NCBI GenBank assembly: GCA_016271365.2
Contig: CM028129.1
Location: 461,418,501 to 461,482,500 of the forward strand
Direction: 5' to 3'
Source: Neoceratodus forsteri
Lineage: Eukaryota; Chordata; Ceratodontiformes; Ceratodontidae
Length of the DNA stretch: 64,000 nt
Shown here: positions 45,348 through 55,543 of the stretch, one piece after another
Position numbering within the stretch: position 1 is the stretch's first letter
Layout of the letters: the number at the start of each line of letters is the position of its first letter
Position numbers and translations under genes: made by a program
Notes under the pieces: generated by a model
The model's input: the letters and a program-made list of their open reading frames with translations, nothing else
Database searches by the model: none
What the model was told of the DNA's origin: nothing

Positions 45348-46490
45348 CATATGCAGTCTGCTGGATACTCCAGTTTCCAGACAGCTAATAAAAATGTTGA
45401 ACCACAGTAGTCCTAGCACAGATTCCTGAAGGATTCCACTGATGCCCTTCTCCAATTCGATTATCGCCTATCAACCACAGCCCTCTACTTCCTGTCCTAA
45501 GACAGTTAGTAATCCATCTCATGTCGCCTCATGCATTCTGCGCTGATATACATTGACAATAGACATATCACGCACCAGCCCGGTACCATGGAGGGCTGAG
45601 GCATTGGATCACTTTCCTCCTGCCATGCCGGTGATCTGGGTTTGAGAATGGACCAGGGTTGCTTGGGGACCACCGGGGGAAGGAGGATTGAGAATCCATA
45701 GACAACTCTCCTCCTTTAGGGAGGGGAGATAGTGCATGCTGCTGCTTGACCACCACCCTTTGGAGGATGGGTAGCACAGCATGCAGATGCATTTGAGAGG
45801 GCAGGGCACAGGCATAAGAATATGTGTGGTGTCTTCATACCCCACACCCATTCCAGTGCACACACTCTGACCTTGGAGATGGGAAAAAGAAAGGAAATAT
45901 CTGGGGCAGTGCAAACAGGTAGTCCTGCTCAACTGCTCTAACTATTGCCCTAAGTTCTGCTGCTGAACCAGATCCAGACCCTGTGGAGATAGCCATCCCT
46001 CCTTCTCCCAGCCCTACCATGGTGGATAAGCTGAGGGTGAATGCGAGGCAGATGAACCCGGGGGGGGGGGGTGGTGGCTGGCCAGAAAGGTGAGAAAGGG
46101 CAGAAGAGCCCAGCCAACACTATGCAGCTAAGAAAAAATCTCTTTGAGAAAAAATAAATATCACACACCACTGTGTCAAAGGTCTTGCTAAAGTACAAAT
46201 AGTTTATGTCTAAGACCTTGACCCCATGTGTCTTCTGAGTTAACCTCCTCCCCCAAAAGAGGGTGATCAGGGAGGTTTGGCATGATCTGCTCCTTATAAG
46301 GCCATGCTGAGAAGGGAGGAGAACCTTAGCTCAGTCAAGTGCTTCATTATTCTTTCACTGACAGTGCATTTCAGGACCTTGCCCACGGTGATATCAGACT
46401 GACCAGCCTGCAGTTGCCCAGTCCAGTCTTACCAACTTCTTGAGGAAGAAGAGTAAATCACAGTGGTTAAAAGCTATTACAGGATTATGA
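45348..46490 (-). mobile_element. CR1/L2-type LINE, upstream half (other half 29138-29571)
   Basis: Minus-strand reverse-transcriptase pieces to the right of the hAT. From right to left: an early palm region (KVLKCTVSERIMKHLTE near 46370, then YFSKTFDTV near 46190), a SINE-like insertion (45577-46157), then WITNCL near 45510 and GILQESVLGLLWFNIFISCL near 45440, ending SSRLHMF at the hAT border. Removing the hAT brings SSRLHMF next to ETKLHRVVD across the catalytic FADD position. Numerous stops. Confidence 0.72.
45577..46157 (+). mobile_element. SINE-like retroposon, 581 bp
   Basis: An insertion within the LINE, flanked by ATATCACGCACC (45565-45576) and ATATCACACACC (46158-46169), a 12-bp duplication with one mismatch. 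The plus-strand 3' end is A-rich (46130-46157). Near the 5' end, GGGCTGAGGCATTGG (about 45593) resembles a pol III A box and GGGTTTGAGAATG (about 45638) a B box, spaced about 45 bases, suggesting a tRNA-derived head. A G homopolymer lies at about 46060-46071. The body is not recognised. It could instead be another kind of retroposed sequence. Confidence 0.6.
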
Positions 46491-46850
46491 ACCCCTTCCA
46501 TGATTACATCACAGTGGTAGAGGTCTGTGAAACAATTACACTGCTGAGACCCTTCTGACAAGGATATCATAGAGGGAGATAGCTAGCTATGGTAGGATTA
46601 TACAGTCAAGCCTCTTCCAATGATGACATCACAAAAGGATACAGCTGTGACAGGATTACATAAATAAGGTCACTGTAGCAATGACATCACAGTGAGAAAG
46701 AGTTGTGATAGGATTACACATCTGAGTTGATTTGTCTCATGATGACATCACATTGAGAGAGGGCAGAGGCAGGATTACACAAATAAGCCCCCTGTAATGA
46801 TGACATCACAATATGAGAGAGCTTTGACAGAATTATTTCAGTGATCACCC
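46488..46850. repeat. 60-bp minisatellite, about six copies
   Basis: Imperfect tandem units of 58-62 bp, each with a core ATGACATCAC (for example near 46625, 46682, 46743 and 46801) and a second core CAGGATTACA. The outermost copies are diverged. It lies just upstream of the minus-strand LINE half. Whether it belongs to that LINE is unclear. Confidence 0.85.
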
Positions 46851-47863
46851 CCCCCAAACAAAAATGACATCTCCAGAAGAGAAGGCTGCGAAACCTAGAA
46901 ATGGCAATCAGTAGTCATTCTGTCTACATCGCCAAGCTTGTCATTTGCAGTTCCGTTATCTTTTTGGTAGTCAGGATCACAGTAATTTCTGTACTTGAAT
47001 GACTGCATTCATTGTATTAAGGATGTTCATCATGCTTCATAAATTCAAATGGTTCTTTAATTTATATATTGTGTTTGACCTTTCTAGTCCTTCAGGCCTT
47101 GACTTATTGTGTTCTCGCCTGAAAAGCCAGTAGTGGAACGCCATGCCACGAGCAGGTTAATGAGCCAGAGTTGTCTGCAAGTCCAAGCTGTTAGCAAGAG
47201 TTTTCTGTTAGCCTGCATTTCTGATCAGCTTACCCTGTCAGTTGGTGAGACTACATTATTGATTTGCTTGCATTTAAAGCTAGCCTTAGGTACAGTTCCA
47301 GCAATTTTAATGATCTGTTGTTGGCCCCTACTCACACCAATATTATACAGTTCTACCCAAATCCAACTGACTCTGCCATGATTGTAGGCTCCCAGAATGT
47401 TCTCTAGCTATCATCAGACCATGTGCAAAGCTTCATATCCCCCACAGTGACTGCTTTAAGCTGACAAGGACCGGAGAGGGAGTGGAGCCACCAGCTCTAG
47501 GATGGGCCATAAAACTATGTCAATGCCAGCACAAGTATCAGATGATAAGGACCAAGGGTGCTCCCTACTGCATACCTCCCCTCCTCCTTTGCTATTAGGA
47601 GGCAGTCACTCAGAACAAGTGATGCTATCCCTCCTGAGAAGAGGAAAACATCCATTGGACTGCTTTTCTGTCTCCCTAATGTACAGACTGAGACCCCAGG
47701 CTCAAAACATTCACCTGTGCCTCCTAAATGGAAAGCAGAAAGTCTAATCTTTCAAGGTGGTCTATGAGATATATCATTAAATGGTCTCAGGATATTTTCT
47801 TTCAGATACTCCAAATATAAACAAAAGTCACTTGTTAGGGAACTTGGTACCCAGTCTTGATTA
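46851..47863. other. About 1 kb without recognisable features
   Basis: No coding domain, terminal repeat or tandem repeat recognised on either strand. Short open frames at 47109-47381 and 47502-47747 show no recognised motifs. Confidence 0.5.
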
Positions 47864-47871
47864 CAAGAATT

Positions 47872-49903
47872 TAGAGCTGTGTGGAATATAAAATTCCACT
47901 GGCTGAATGCTCATGGAATGACCAAACTTCATAAAAATTTAAATTTCAGTTATGTCACTGTGGTTTTACAAGTATGTATCCAAATAACACCACATTTGGA
48001 ATGTAAACAGTACCCCATGGCTTACAAGAGTGTGTCAAATTTCAGAGCTGTAGATTGAAAGAGGGTGGAGGTATGGGTGGCCAAACATTTAATCAAAATT
48101 TAATGTTCCGTTATTTTGAGATAATTTTAAAATTTCTTATCCAAATTCCTCTATAACATCAGGATTTAGAGAACCATCTATAATACATTTATGCTTCATG
48201 TTTTAAGTCTCATGCTTCAATGGGAGCTCAGTTATATGTAGCCAAATATTTTGACAAAATTTGGATTTCTGTAATTTTAGTATACTTTTGATGGTATTCA
48301 TTGAAATGTTACGAAAATTAGCAGGTATACAGGTTATTACAGCATTTGTATATGCACATAGTTTCAAATTTCTAGCCTTAAATGGGACTGAGTTATAGCC
48401 TGCCAAACATTGTTGCCATTTAAATGTCAGTTCCATCTAATTTTAAAACTACATATTCAAATTTAACCAGAATTGAAACATTTAAACTGCTGTACCACAT
48501 GGTCATGTCTGAAAAAGTTCATATTTGCAGCTTCAAATGGGATTGACTTAAAAGTAATCAAACATTTACAACATTTAAAAAGTAAATTTTGCAAGAATGT
48601 AAACTACAAATTTGTAACCTCCTGAAACTTTAAAACTAGAGAATGCAAGTAGTGATATGTGCATTGTTAATGTTAAATTCCACAAAAATATCTGGATGCT
48701 TCATCTACATTATGCTTTCATAAATATGTCTAGTGCCCCCACCCTGCACCCCAGCAGGTGCCCACCACCAGCTCCCACCCCATTGTAAAACCCCTCTCAG
48801 AAGATTGGTTAGCACAACCATCCTGTTCTCCCAAGCTGGCACCCAACTGATCTTAAGATGCATTCATTCATTAAGCTCCAGTTGAGTAGGCCTAGCCATG
48901 GAGAAGAAGGAAAACTGTGCAAGTCCACCTCGGAGGAGACTTACAATGGGGGTGAAGCTAGATGATATTTTCCTGGAGTGAGAAGCACTAGACTCCAGCA
49001 GAATATCTGAGCATCAGGGATCGTGGATAGGGAGGAGTCAGGACAAGGGTTACTTTTACTTGTTGTCAATTACCATTAGACCACCAGAGATTAGAAAAGA
49101 ATAAAATATGGCGGGAGGTGTTACTGTACAATTTCGGCATCAGCTGGTGGGTGGAGGGAGGATTACTAGCCACCAGGGATATTTTCTTACATGTGGGGTA
49201 GGTGGGAGGAGGAGTACTAGCCACCGGGGTTTGGGGATGATCGCTTCCAAGGAAATTTCTCGGAAGTTCAGAAATCAATTTCGAACTGATGGCAGAGAAG
49301 TCAGACTTTTGCTTGAATCCGCCCACGGAATTTATTTTGTGCACCTCTATTCCATATTTAGATCATTCCATAAGCATTACAAAAAGATTATCCTTACTAA
49401 TTTACACATGCCTAGCTCCAAAGGTGCCTGAGTTATATGCAGATAAAATTGTTTCATGAAACTTCCTGAAAAAAACAAAATGATAGATTTTGAGCACATA
49501 TAATTTTGAGATGATGCATCATATTGGTATGAAATCTGACACATTGTTAGAACACCTATTATGAAGAAATCATGCCAAATTTAAGACCCTTAACCCAATA
49601 GATGGTTAAGGTATATGCAGATAAAAATGTTCATGAAATTTCACACAAACAAAATGACAACATTTGAGCACATATAAATTTGAAACTGTCCATCCACATT
49701 TCATGATATTTAGCAAGTTAGTGGCCATGGACCCAAAGAGTATACAACCCAAATTCTAGAGCTCTAGCTTGAATGGCGGCTGAGCTATAACTAAATTACA
49801 AAACTTTACAAATTCCACAAAATTCCAATGAAATTCCACAAAATTTTGTGAAATTTCTTCAAAGTTCTGCAGATTTGGAATGTTCCCATTCTGCACAGCT
49901 CTA
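47872..49903 (+). mobile_element. Non-autonomous hAT, complete, 2032 bp
   Basis: Flanked by a perfect 8-bp duplication CAAGAATT (47864-47871 and 49904-49911). The left terminus is TAGAGCTGTGTGGAATATAA; the right, read inward, is TAGAGCTGTGCAGAATGGGA. It is the same family as 26633-28160. The interior is noncoding and consists of diverged units of about 160 bp, each with a phrase like AAATGGGACTGAGTTAT (48216, 48378, 48533). The segment from about 48720 to 49346 does not fit this pattern. It ends in GTGCACCTCTA, which read inward (TAGAGGTGCAC) looks like another hAT terminus, so a second hAT-type insertion may be nested there; I could not find its other end. Confidence 0.88.
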
Positions 49904-50163
49904 CAAGAATTCCATTGCTAGGAAGCAATTGTGAGCTGTTACACTAAGCTGTGATTTGCAGTTCATATCAGAATGAAAGTAGGCTCATAATGACTTTAAT
50001 AATTCATCAGCACTGATTCAGCCAAACAGCTCTGAAGATCTGCCTACATGTGTAAACTTCTTAGACTTTGATGGCAGATAAGGACCGCTAGGCCCATCTA
50101 GTCTGCCCATTCCTACCTACAGGATAGGCTGCAGATCCTAGTTAACCAACAGCCTATTTCTTC

Positions 50164-52894
50164 CTATCCCCACAAAATTGCCTTATGTCTGTCCCATGCA
50201 TTCTTGAATTCTCCCACAGTTTTAGACCCCACAACCTCCTCAGGAAGGCTGTTCCATGCATCCACTACCCTATCTGTGAAATAATACTTCCTCACATTGC
50301 CCCTGAACCGCCCTCCTTCTATCTTTAAATTGTGTCCCCTTGTTCTTGCAAGTCTCTTTTTCTGAAAGATGCTACCCTCTTGGACTTTGTTGATTCCACT
50401 GAGGTACTTAAAAGTTTCTATCATGTCCCCTCTCTCCCTTCTTTCCTCAAGGGTATACATATTAAGCTCCTTTAGTCTCTCCTCATACGGCTTCTCTTGC
50501 AGACCCTGGACCATTTTAGTTGCCCTCCTCTGGACTACCTCTATCCTGTCTATGTTCTTGCAGAGATGGGGTCTCCAGAACTGGACACAGTACTCCAGAT
50601 GGGGTCTCACCAACTGTCTGTACAGAGGGATAACAACTTCCTGTTTTCTGCTGATGATGCCTCTCCCTATACATCCCAGTATACCCCCAGCCCTCCCTAC
50701 TGCCTTCTCACATTGCTTGCTAACCTTAAGGTCATCTGATATGATTATCCCCAGGTCCCTTTCCTTTTTTGTTGTTACTACCTCCCCACCCATTGTGTAT
50801 TCTTCCCTGGGTTCTTGTTTCCCAGGTGCATTATTTTGCACTTCTTTGCATTGAATCTAGCTTCCATACTTCTGACCATTCCTCCAACCTTGCCAAGTCC
50901 TTTTCATCCTTTCCACACCCTCCTTGTGTATCAACCCTGTTGCAGATCTTTGTGTCATCTGCAAAAGGCATCTTTCCTTCAGTCCCTCTGCAATGTCACT
51001 GATGAAGACATTAAAAGGATTGGACCCAATACTGAACCCTGTGGTACCCCACTAGTAACCCCCTTTCTTCAGTGGACTCCATTTACAATTACCCTCTGTG
51101 TCCTGTTGTCCAGCCAATGTTTACCAGGCTACCACCCTGGGAGCCACTCCCAGGCTGGTTAATTTGACTAGTAATCTTTGTGTGGGACTGTGTCAAATGC
51201 CTTGCTAAAGTCTAGGTAGGCCATGTCCACAGCCCTCCTAGTCTACTACTTTGATCACCCAGTCAAAGAAATCTATTAGATTCGTCTGACATGACCTTCC
51301 TGCTGTGAACCCATGCTGCCTTGGGTCCTGTGCTCCACTGGCTTCTAGGTACTCAACTGTTCTTTCCTTCAGAGTGACTCCATCACTTTCCCTACCACAG
51401 AGGTCAGACTGACAGGTCTGTACTTCGTGCCTCTGTCTTGGTCCCACTTTTGTGAAGGGGAATTTCATCCGCCTTCCTCCAGTCCTCGGGTACCACACCA
51501 TCCTCCCATGATTTATTAAAAAGAGTAGCCAGTGGTTTCACTAGTTTCTCCCTTAATTCTTTTAGAATTCTGGGGTGAATTCCATCAGGACCCATTGCTT
51601 TGTCCACCTTCAGTTTTATGAGTTCATGCAGAACCCTTTCTTCTGTGAAAGGACTGGAATCAACCCCCCTATCAAGAGTGCTTCTGTTAATTGGATTAGG
51701 CACTTCCCCCTCCTCTTTTGTGAATACTGAGCAGAAATATTCATTCAATATTCCTGCTTTTTCACTGTCCCCCTCTGCCCACCCACCGTTCATTCTATTC
51801 AGCCTCACTATCCCTCCCTTTGTCTTTCTCACTTCGCTGATGTACCTATAAAAGGTTTTATCCCCCTTCTTAACTGAGTTGGTTATCTTTTCCTCAGTCT
51901 GGACCTTTGCTATTCTGACTTCCCTCTCTGCTTCCTTCTGCCTTAACTGGTACAGCTCTCTGTCCTGCTCCTTCTGTGTTTCCTTATACTTCCGGAATGC
52001 TATCTTTTTCTTCCTGACTTTCACAGCCACCTCTTATGAGAACCATAGTGGCTTTTTCTTCCATTTTGATTTATTTATTTGCTTCACACAAAGGCTTGTT
52101 GCCTCTGTGATGGCAGTTTTGATAATTCCCCATTGTTGCTCCACACCTCCTTCTAGCCTGTTTGTTAGTGCTTTTCTGAGGCACTCTCCCATCTTGCCAA
52201 AGTCAGCGCTCCTAAAGTCCAGTACCCTCACTTTTGTATGGCTTGACTCTGTAGCTGAGTTTAATGTGAACCACACTGTTTGATGGTCACTTGTCCCCAG
52301 ATGGCAACCCAATTCTAGATCTGAGATCCTCTCACTGCCCCCATTGGAGAGTACGAGGTCTAAGATTGCTCCCTCATGAGTGGGTTCTGAAACTAGCTGT
52401 CTAATGCCTGCCACCTATAGGGCATCAAGAATGGCCCTGCTCTTGGATGTGGCTGCAGCAAATGTGCTCCAGTTAACATCTGGCATATTCGGGTCTCCCA
52501 TCAACAGTATCTCCCTTTTCTCTGCCATTCTAAAAATGCCTTCTATCATATCCTTGTCCATTCCTTCCCCCTGACATGGGGGTCTGTACACAACCCCTGT
52601 GCAGATTGTGGTGCCCTTTCCAGTCTCCAAGGTGACCCACAGTGCCTCCTCTCCTCCCTGTTTACTCTTTTGTTAAGTTGCTTTTATCCCTTCCTTTACA
52701 TAGAGAGCTACTCCTCCCCCTCTTCTCCCCTGCCTGTCTCTCCTGTAGGTTATGTACCCTGGTAAGTTAACATCCCAGTCATGGTTCTCTGTGTACCATG
52801 TTTCTGTGACTGCTACAATATCCAGGCATCCCTCTTCCATCAAGGCCTCCAGCTCAGGGAGCTTGTTGCCCAGACTACGGGCATTGGTACTCAT
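50164..52894 (-). pseudogene. CR1 ORF2: endonuclease and reverse transcriptase, broken
   Basis: Endonuclease: STNARSLGNKLPELEALM at 52894, VTETWYTENHDWDV, then GVVYRPPCQ and LLMGDPNMPDVNW near 52510 (Asp-Pro where GDFN is usual), and HLGTSDHQTVWFTL near 52290. Linker and reverse transcriptase: LNEYFCSVFTKEE, then KAMGPDGIHPRILKELREKL, GFTAGRSCQTNLIDFFDWVI near 51270, and a palm region that includes DFSKAFDTVPH in the next frame. The FADD box is altered or shifted near 50990. The last frame (50841-50164, 225 residues) has VIPLYRQLVRPHLEYCVQFW and WNSLPEEVVGSKTVGEFKNA. At least four frame changes or stops. Confidence 0.87.
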
Positions 52895-53099
52895 TACCCT
52901 CCATTTCCTGATGGCCTTACTCCTTTTGCCCCATCCCTGTCCTTCTTGCCTTTGTCACTTTCTCCATTTACCCCTGCCCTTCTCCCTATCGACACCTCTA
53001 TGTTGGTGTTTGCCGCACTTACTACCGTGATTATTTGGGGGGCTAGGATTTTTCTGCTCCTTTCCAGTGCCTCCCCCCTTGGCTAGTTTAAAAGCTTGC

Positions 53100-54020
53100 C
53101 AATGAAGCATTTAAACCTATCACCTAGGATCCTGGTTCCCCTCCCAGACAGATGCAGCCCATCATGCCAGTATAGGCTTGCATCACTCCAGGTGGACCCC
53201 AGTCCCCAATGAAGCCAAATCCCTGAACTCCACACCAGTTTTTCAACCACTTATTGAATCCCATGATGCAGGACACCCTAGCCTCTCCTATGCCATAGAT
53301 GGGTAGCACCTCCAAGAAGGTTTTCGTGCGTGCTACTTGACTAAGACCCTTCCCCAATTTCACAAACTCTTCCTGCACTTCTCTGATCCCTTTCTTAGCC
53401 AGGTCATTTTTCCCTAGGTGGATACTGACATCCAGCTCGCTCCCTGTGCAGCTTCTCCGGCAATCCTGGGATTACGCTCCCTGTCCCTCCAAGCCATGGC
53501 GCCAGGCAGGCACCACCCTCCCTCTCCCCTTCCTCCCCAGTTCTGCCTTACTAACAAAGGGTCCCCCACCAGGAGTTGTTTCCTTCCCCTGGGGTCCCCT
53601 TCCACCCTCCTGTGGGTCTCCTTTGTGGAGGTTCCCAACATCCTCCTTGGTCTCCACTGCATGTGCCTCCATGAGGAACCACACTTTGCCAGAATGGCAT
53701 AGTAGTGTGGAGGACAACTGGAGGGATGTGCCTCTGTTCCACCACCTCACCCTCCCTGAGCCCACTGTGGTCCAACGCTCCTCGTTCTTGGCAACCTCTG
53801 AGACAACGGCGAGTGGCACTGGTGGTCTCTGGATGGAAGAGGAGGTCCCACAAATCCTGGCCAACTCAGCCTGAGATGAGCAACCTCCTCTCAGCCCAGA
53901 GGTGCCTGCAGATGGGACAACACCGCATCCTCCAGAACATCTCCCGAGACTGCTGCTCCACAGCCACTGCACTGCACCACTCCAATCATGTCTTATTTCT
54001 GGCCCCTTAACTGTTTGCAA
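53100..54020 (-). pseudogene. CR1 ORF1: esterase-type protein, broken
   Basis: The N-terminal part (54020-53472) has the CR1-type phrase ERWTTVGSGRVRWWNRGTS. The C-terminal part reads VSIHLGKNDLAKKGI near 53410, then EFVKLGKGLSQVARTKTFLE and FNKWLKNWCGVQGFGF, and MGCICLG near 53150. GKND and the final (D)GxHL-like motif are the SGNH-hydrolase (esterase) signature known in CR1 ORF1. The catalytic Asp-His pair reads MMGCICLG here, so it is degraded. The expected role is in the retrotransposon ribonucleoprotein; the reason for an esterase there is not established. Confidence 0.7.
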
Positions 54021-54345
54021 TCCTTACTCTTTCCTCTGTTTTTTTCTCTCTCTCCTTACTTTCTGCCTGTGTGCCCTTTAAGCTCCTGATTGTCCTGTTC
54101 TGAGACAAGAATATCCTATATTTCTCAGTAGACCACTTACTTGCTCAGAGGCAGACCTCCAGCAGCTAGAGGGGGCGGAGAGCTACTCTTGCCCTTCTAG
54201 GATGGTGGGTCCTTGGTGGTTCTGTAATCACTCACTTCCTGCCCCCAAACAGGAAGTTCCTGTTGTTAGTCAATTCCTGTGCCTATAAAAATAGAACTAG
54301 CTTAGGGTGGGGGAGTGGAGGGGAGGGAATGGAAGGAGGGCAATA

Positions 54346-54707
54346 TAGTCCCATCAGAGAAGTCCAGTCGCACAGCAGTCCTTTCTCCTGGTGTCTTCTG
54401 CCAAGCTATTAGCAGAATCTTTCTAAGGCAGTCTTTAAATGTAGCTTCCTGCTAGCTAAGCCACTCCCCCCTACTTACCAGATCTTTCTACAAGTAATTT
54501 AAACCTCACATCAGTTAAGTCCTTTCAATCACCTGAGATAACTCTTCAGATACCCATTCAGTTCAGTTAACCCAAACACACACTTTTTTTTTTGTATTTT
54601 AGTTTCTTTTTACCTAAATTAAAGGTCTAAGTACAAAAGTTCTTCTACTTTAGTCCCAGCAGAGAAGTCCAGTCACACAGCAGTCCTTTCTCCTGGTGTC
54701 TTCTGCC
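54346..54707. repeat. 57-bp direct repeats 305 bp apart in CR1 5' region
   Basis: TAGTCCCATCAGAGAAGTCC and the following sequence to CTTCTGCC at 54346-54402 recur at 54651-54707 with about two differences. The unit spacing is 305 bp. They lie upstream of CR1 ORF1 on the minus strand, at the presumed 5' end. Tandem 5' monomers act as promoters in some LINEs; that role here is inference. Confidence 0.85.
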
Positions 54708-54710
54708 ATA

Positions 54711-55540
54711 TATTCTTCTTATAGCCTTAAGAGGGCCATACTGCATGTACAGTGTTTCAAAAGGAGGAATGTTCTGTTTTTGAAATAGGGATGTTCATTT
54801 CTATGTACAGGTATGTATGTAGTTGTTCTTGGAGTTGCTGGGGGAAGTTACATCTGAGAGGCCAAGATTGGAGCCTACCCTTCTAGCTATGTCCATGGGA
54901 GTTGGCAGGTAGCATAGGGTCCAGTTTGAACTTGCAGTGCCAAGCACTCCTGTAATCTCTGTGCTAATTTGAAAAGTTTGCCTAAAAACAGATTTTATTC
55001 CATACTGTGCAATATTATTGATGTTTTAAGTTTAGATTAATTACAGATGTTAGCTGATAGCCTTAGTAGACTGTGCTAAATAACTGTTCAAGTTGCTGCA
55101 ACATGCTTTTGTTTTAACATAAATTTAAGTGCCCATTTTCCCATTAGCAAGTTATACTGCACTGCTGCTAGAGGGACACAATCTTTATTTAAAGTGATTC
55201 CTGCTTGTTGTTCATATAGATACCTTCCTAAACTACAGCTACCCCCTCCATCTAACCAGCCCCCTCTCTGCGCTCCCTGATTACAAATTCCTCCTGTTCT
55301 TATATCAGTTCTTCACCAATCTCTCTGCCTTTATGAACAATGCATCGCCTACTCTCCTCTCTCCCCCTTGTACTGCTCATATCTCTCTCTTTACCACCTC
55401 CACTTGCTCACTACTAATCTATTCCTAATAACTCTCCCAACCCCATCAGTTACTATCTCCAGTTCCCTACCCATATCCATGCTATAACTCCCTCCCTTCC
55501 ATTTGAAATATGGTTTCACTCTACCACTACCCCTCATGCG
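54711..55540. other. Region between CR1 and the next LINE
   Basis: The first part (54711-55190) is AT-rich with nothing recognised. From about 55200 the base composition changes to the C/T-rich pattern of the following LINE, so 55200-55540 is probably its 5' untranslated region. Confidence 0.5.
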
Positions 55541-55543
55541 GCT

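Larger units (their letters stand above)
50060..54710 (-). mobile_element. CR1 LINE, nearly full length
   Basis: Minus-strand CR1 with a 5' region (to about 54710), ORF1 (54020 to about 53100), ORF2 (52894-50164) and a short 3' untranslated region ending near 50060 after GGGCAGACTAGATGGGCCTA and CCTTATCTGCCATCA. It has the longest CR1 open frames in the window and is probably the youngest CR1 here. Related copies are at 26190-28610, 62286-64000 and 10760-11140. The 3'-terminal bases and a target duplication are not resolved, as is common for CR1. Confidence 0.88.

Noticed and set aside
50369..50854. 161-codon plus-strand open frame within CR1
   Set aside because: Antisense shadow of the CR1 reverse-transcriptase C-terminus.
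53418..54010. Overlapping plus-strand open frames opposite CR1 ORF1
   Set aside because: Pro/Ser-rich frames antisense to ORF1 with no recognised domain.
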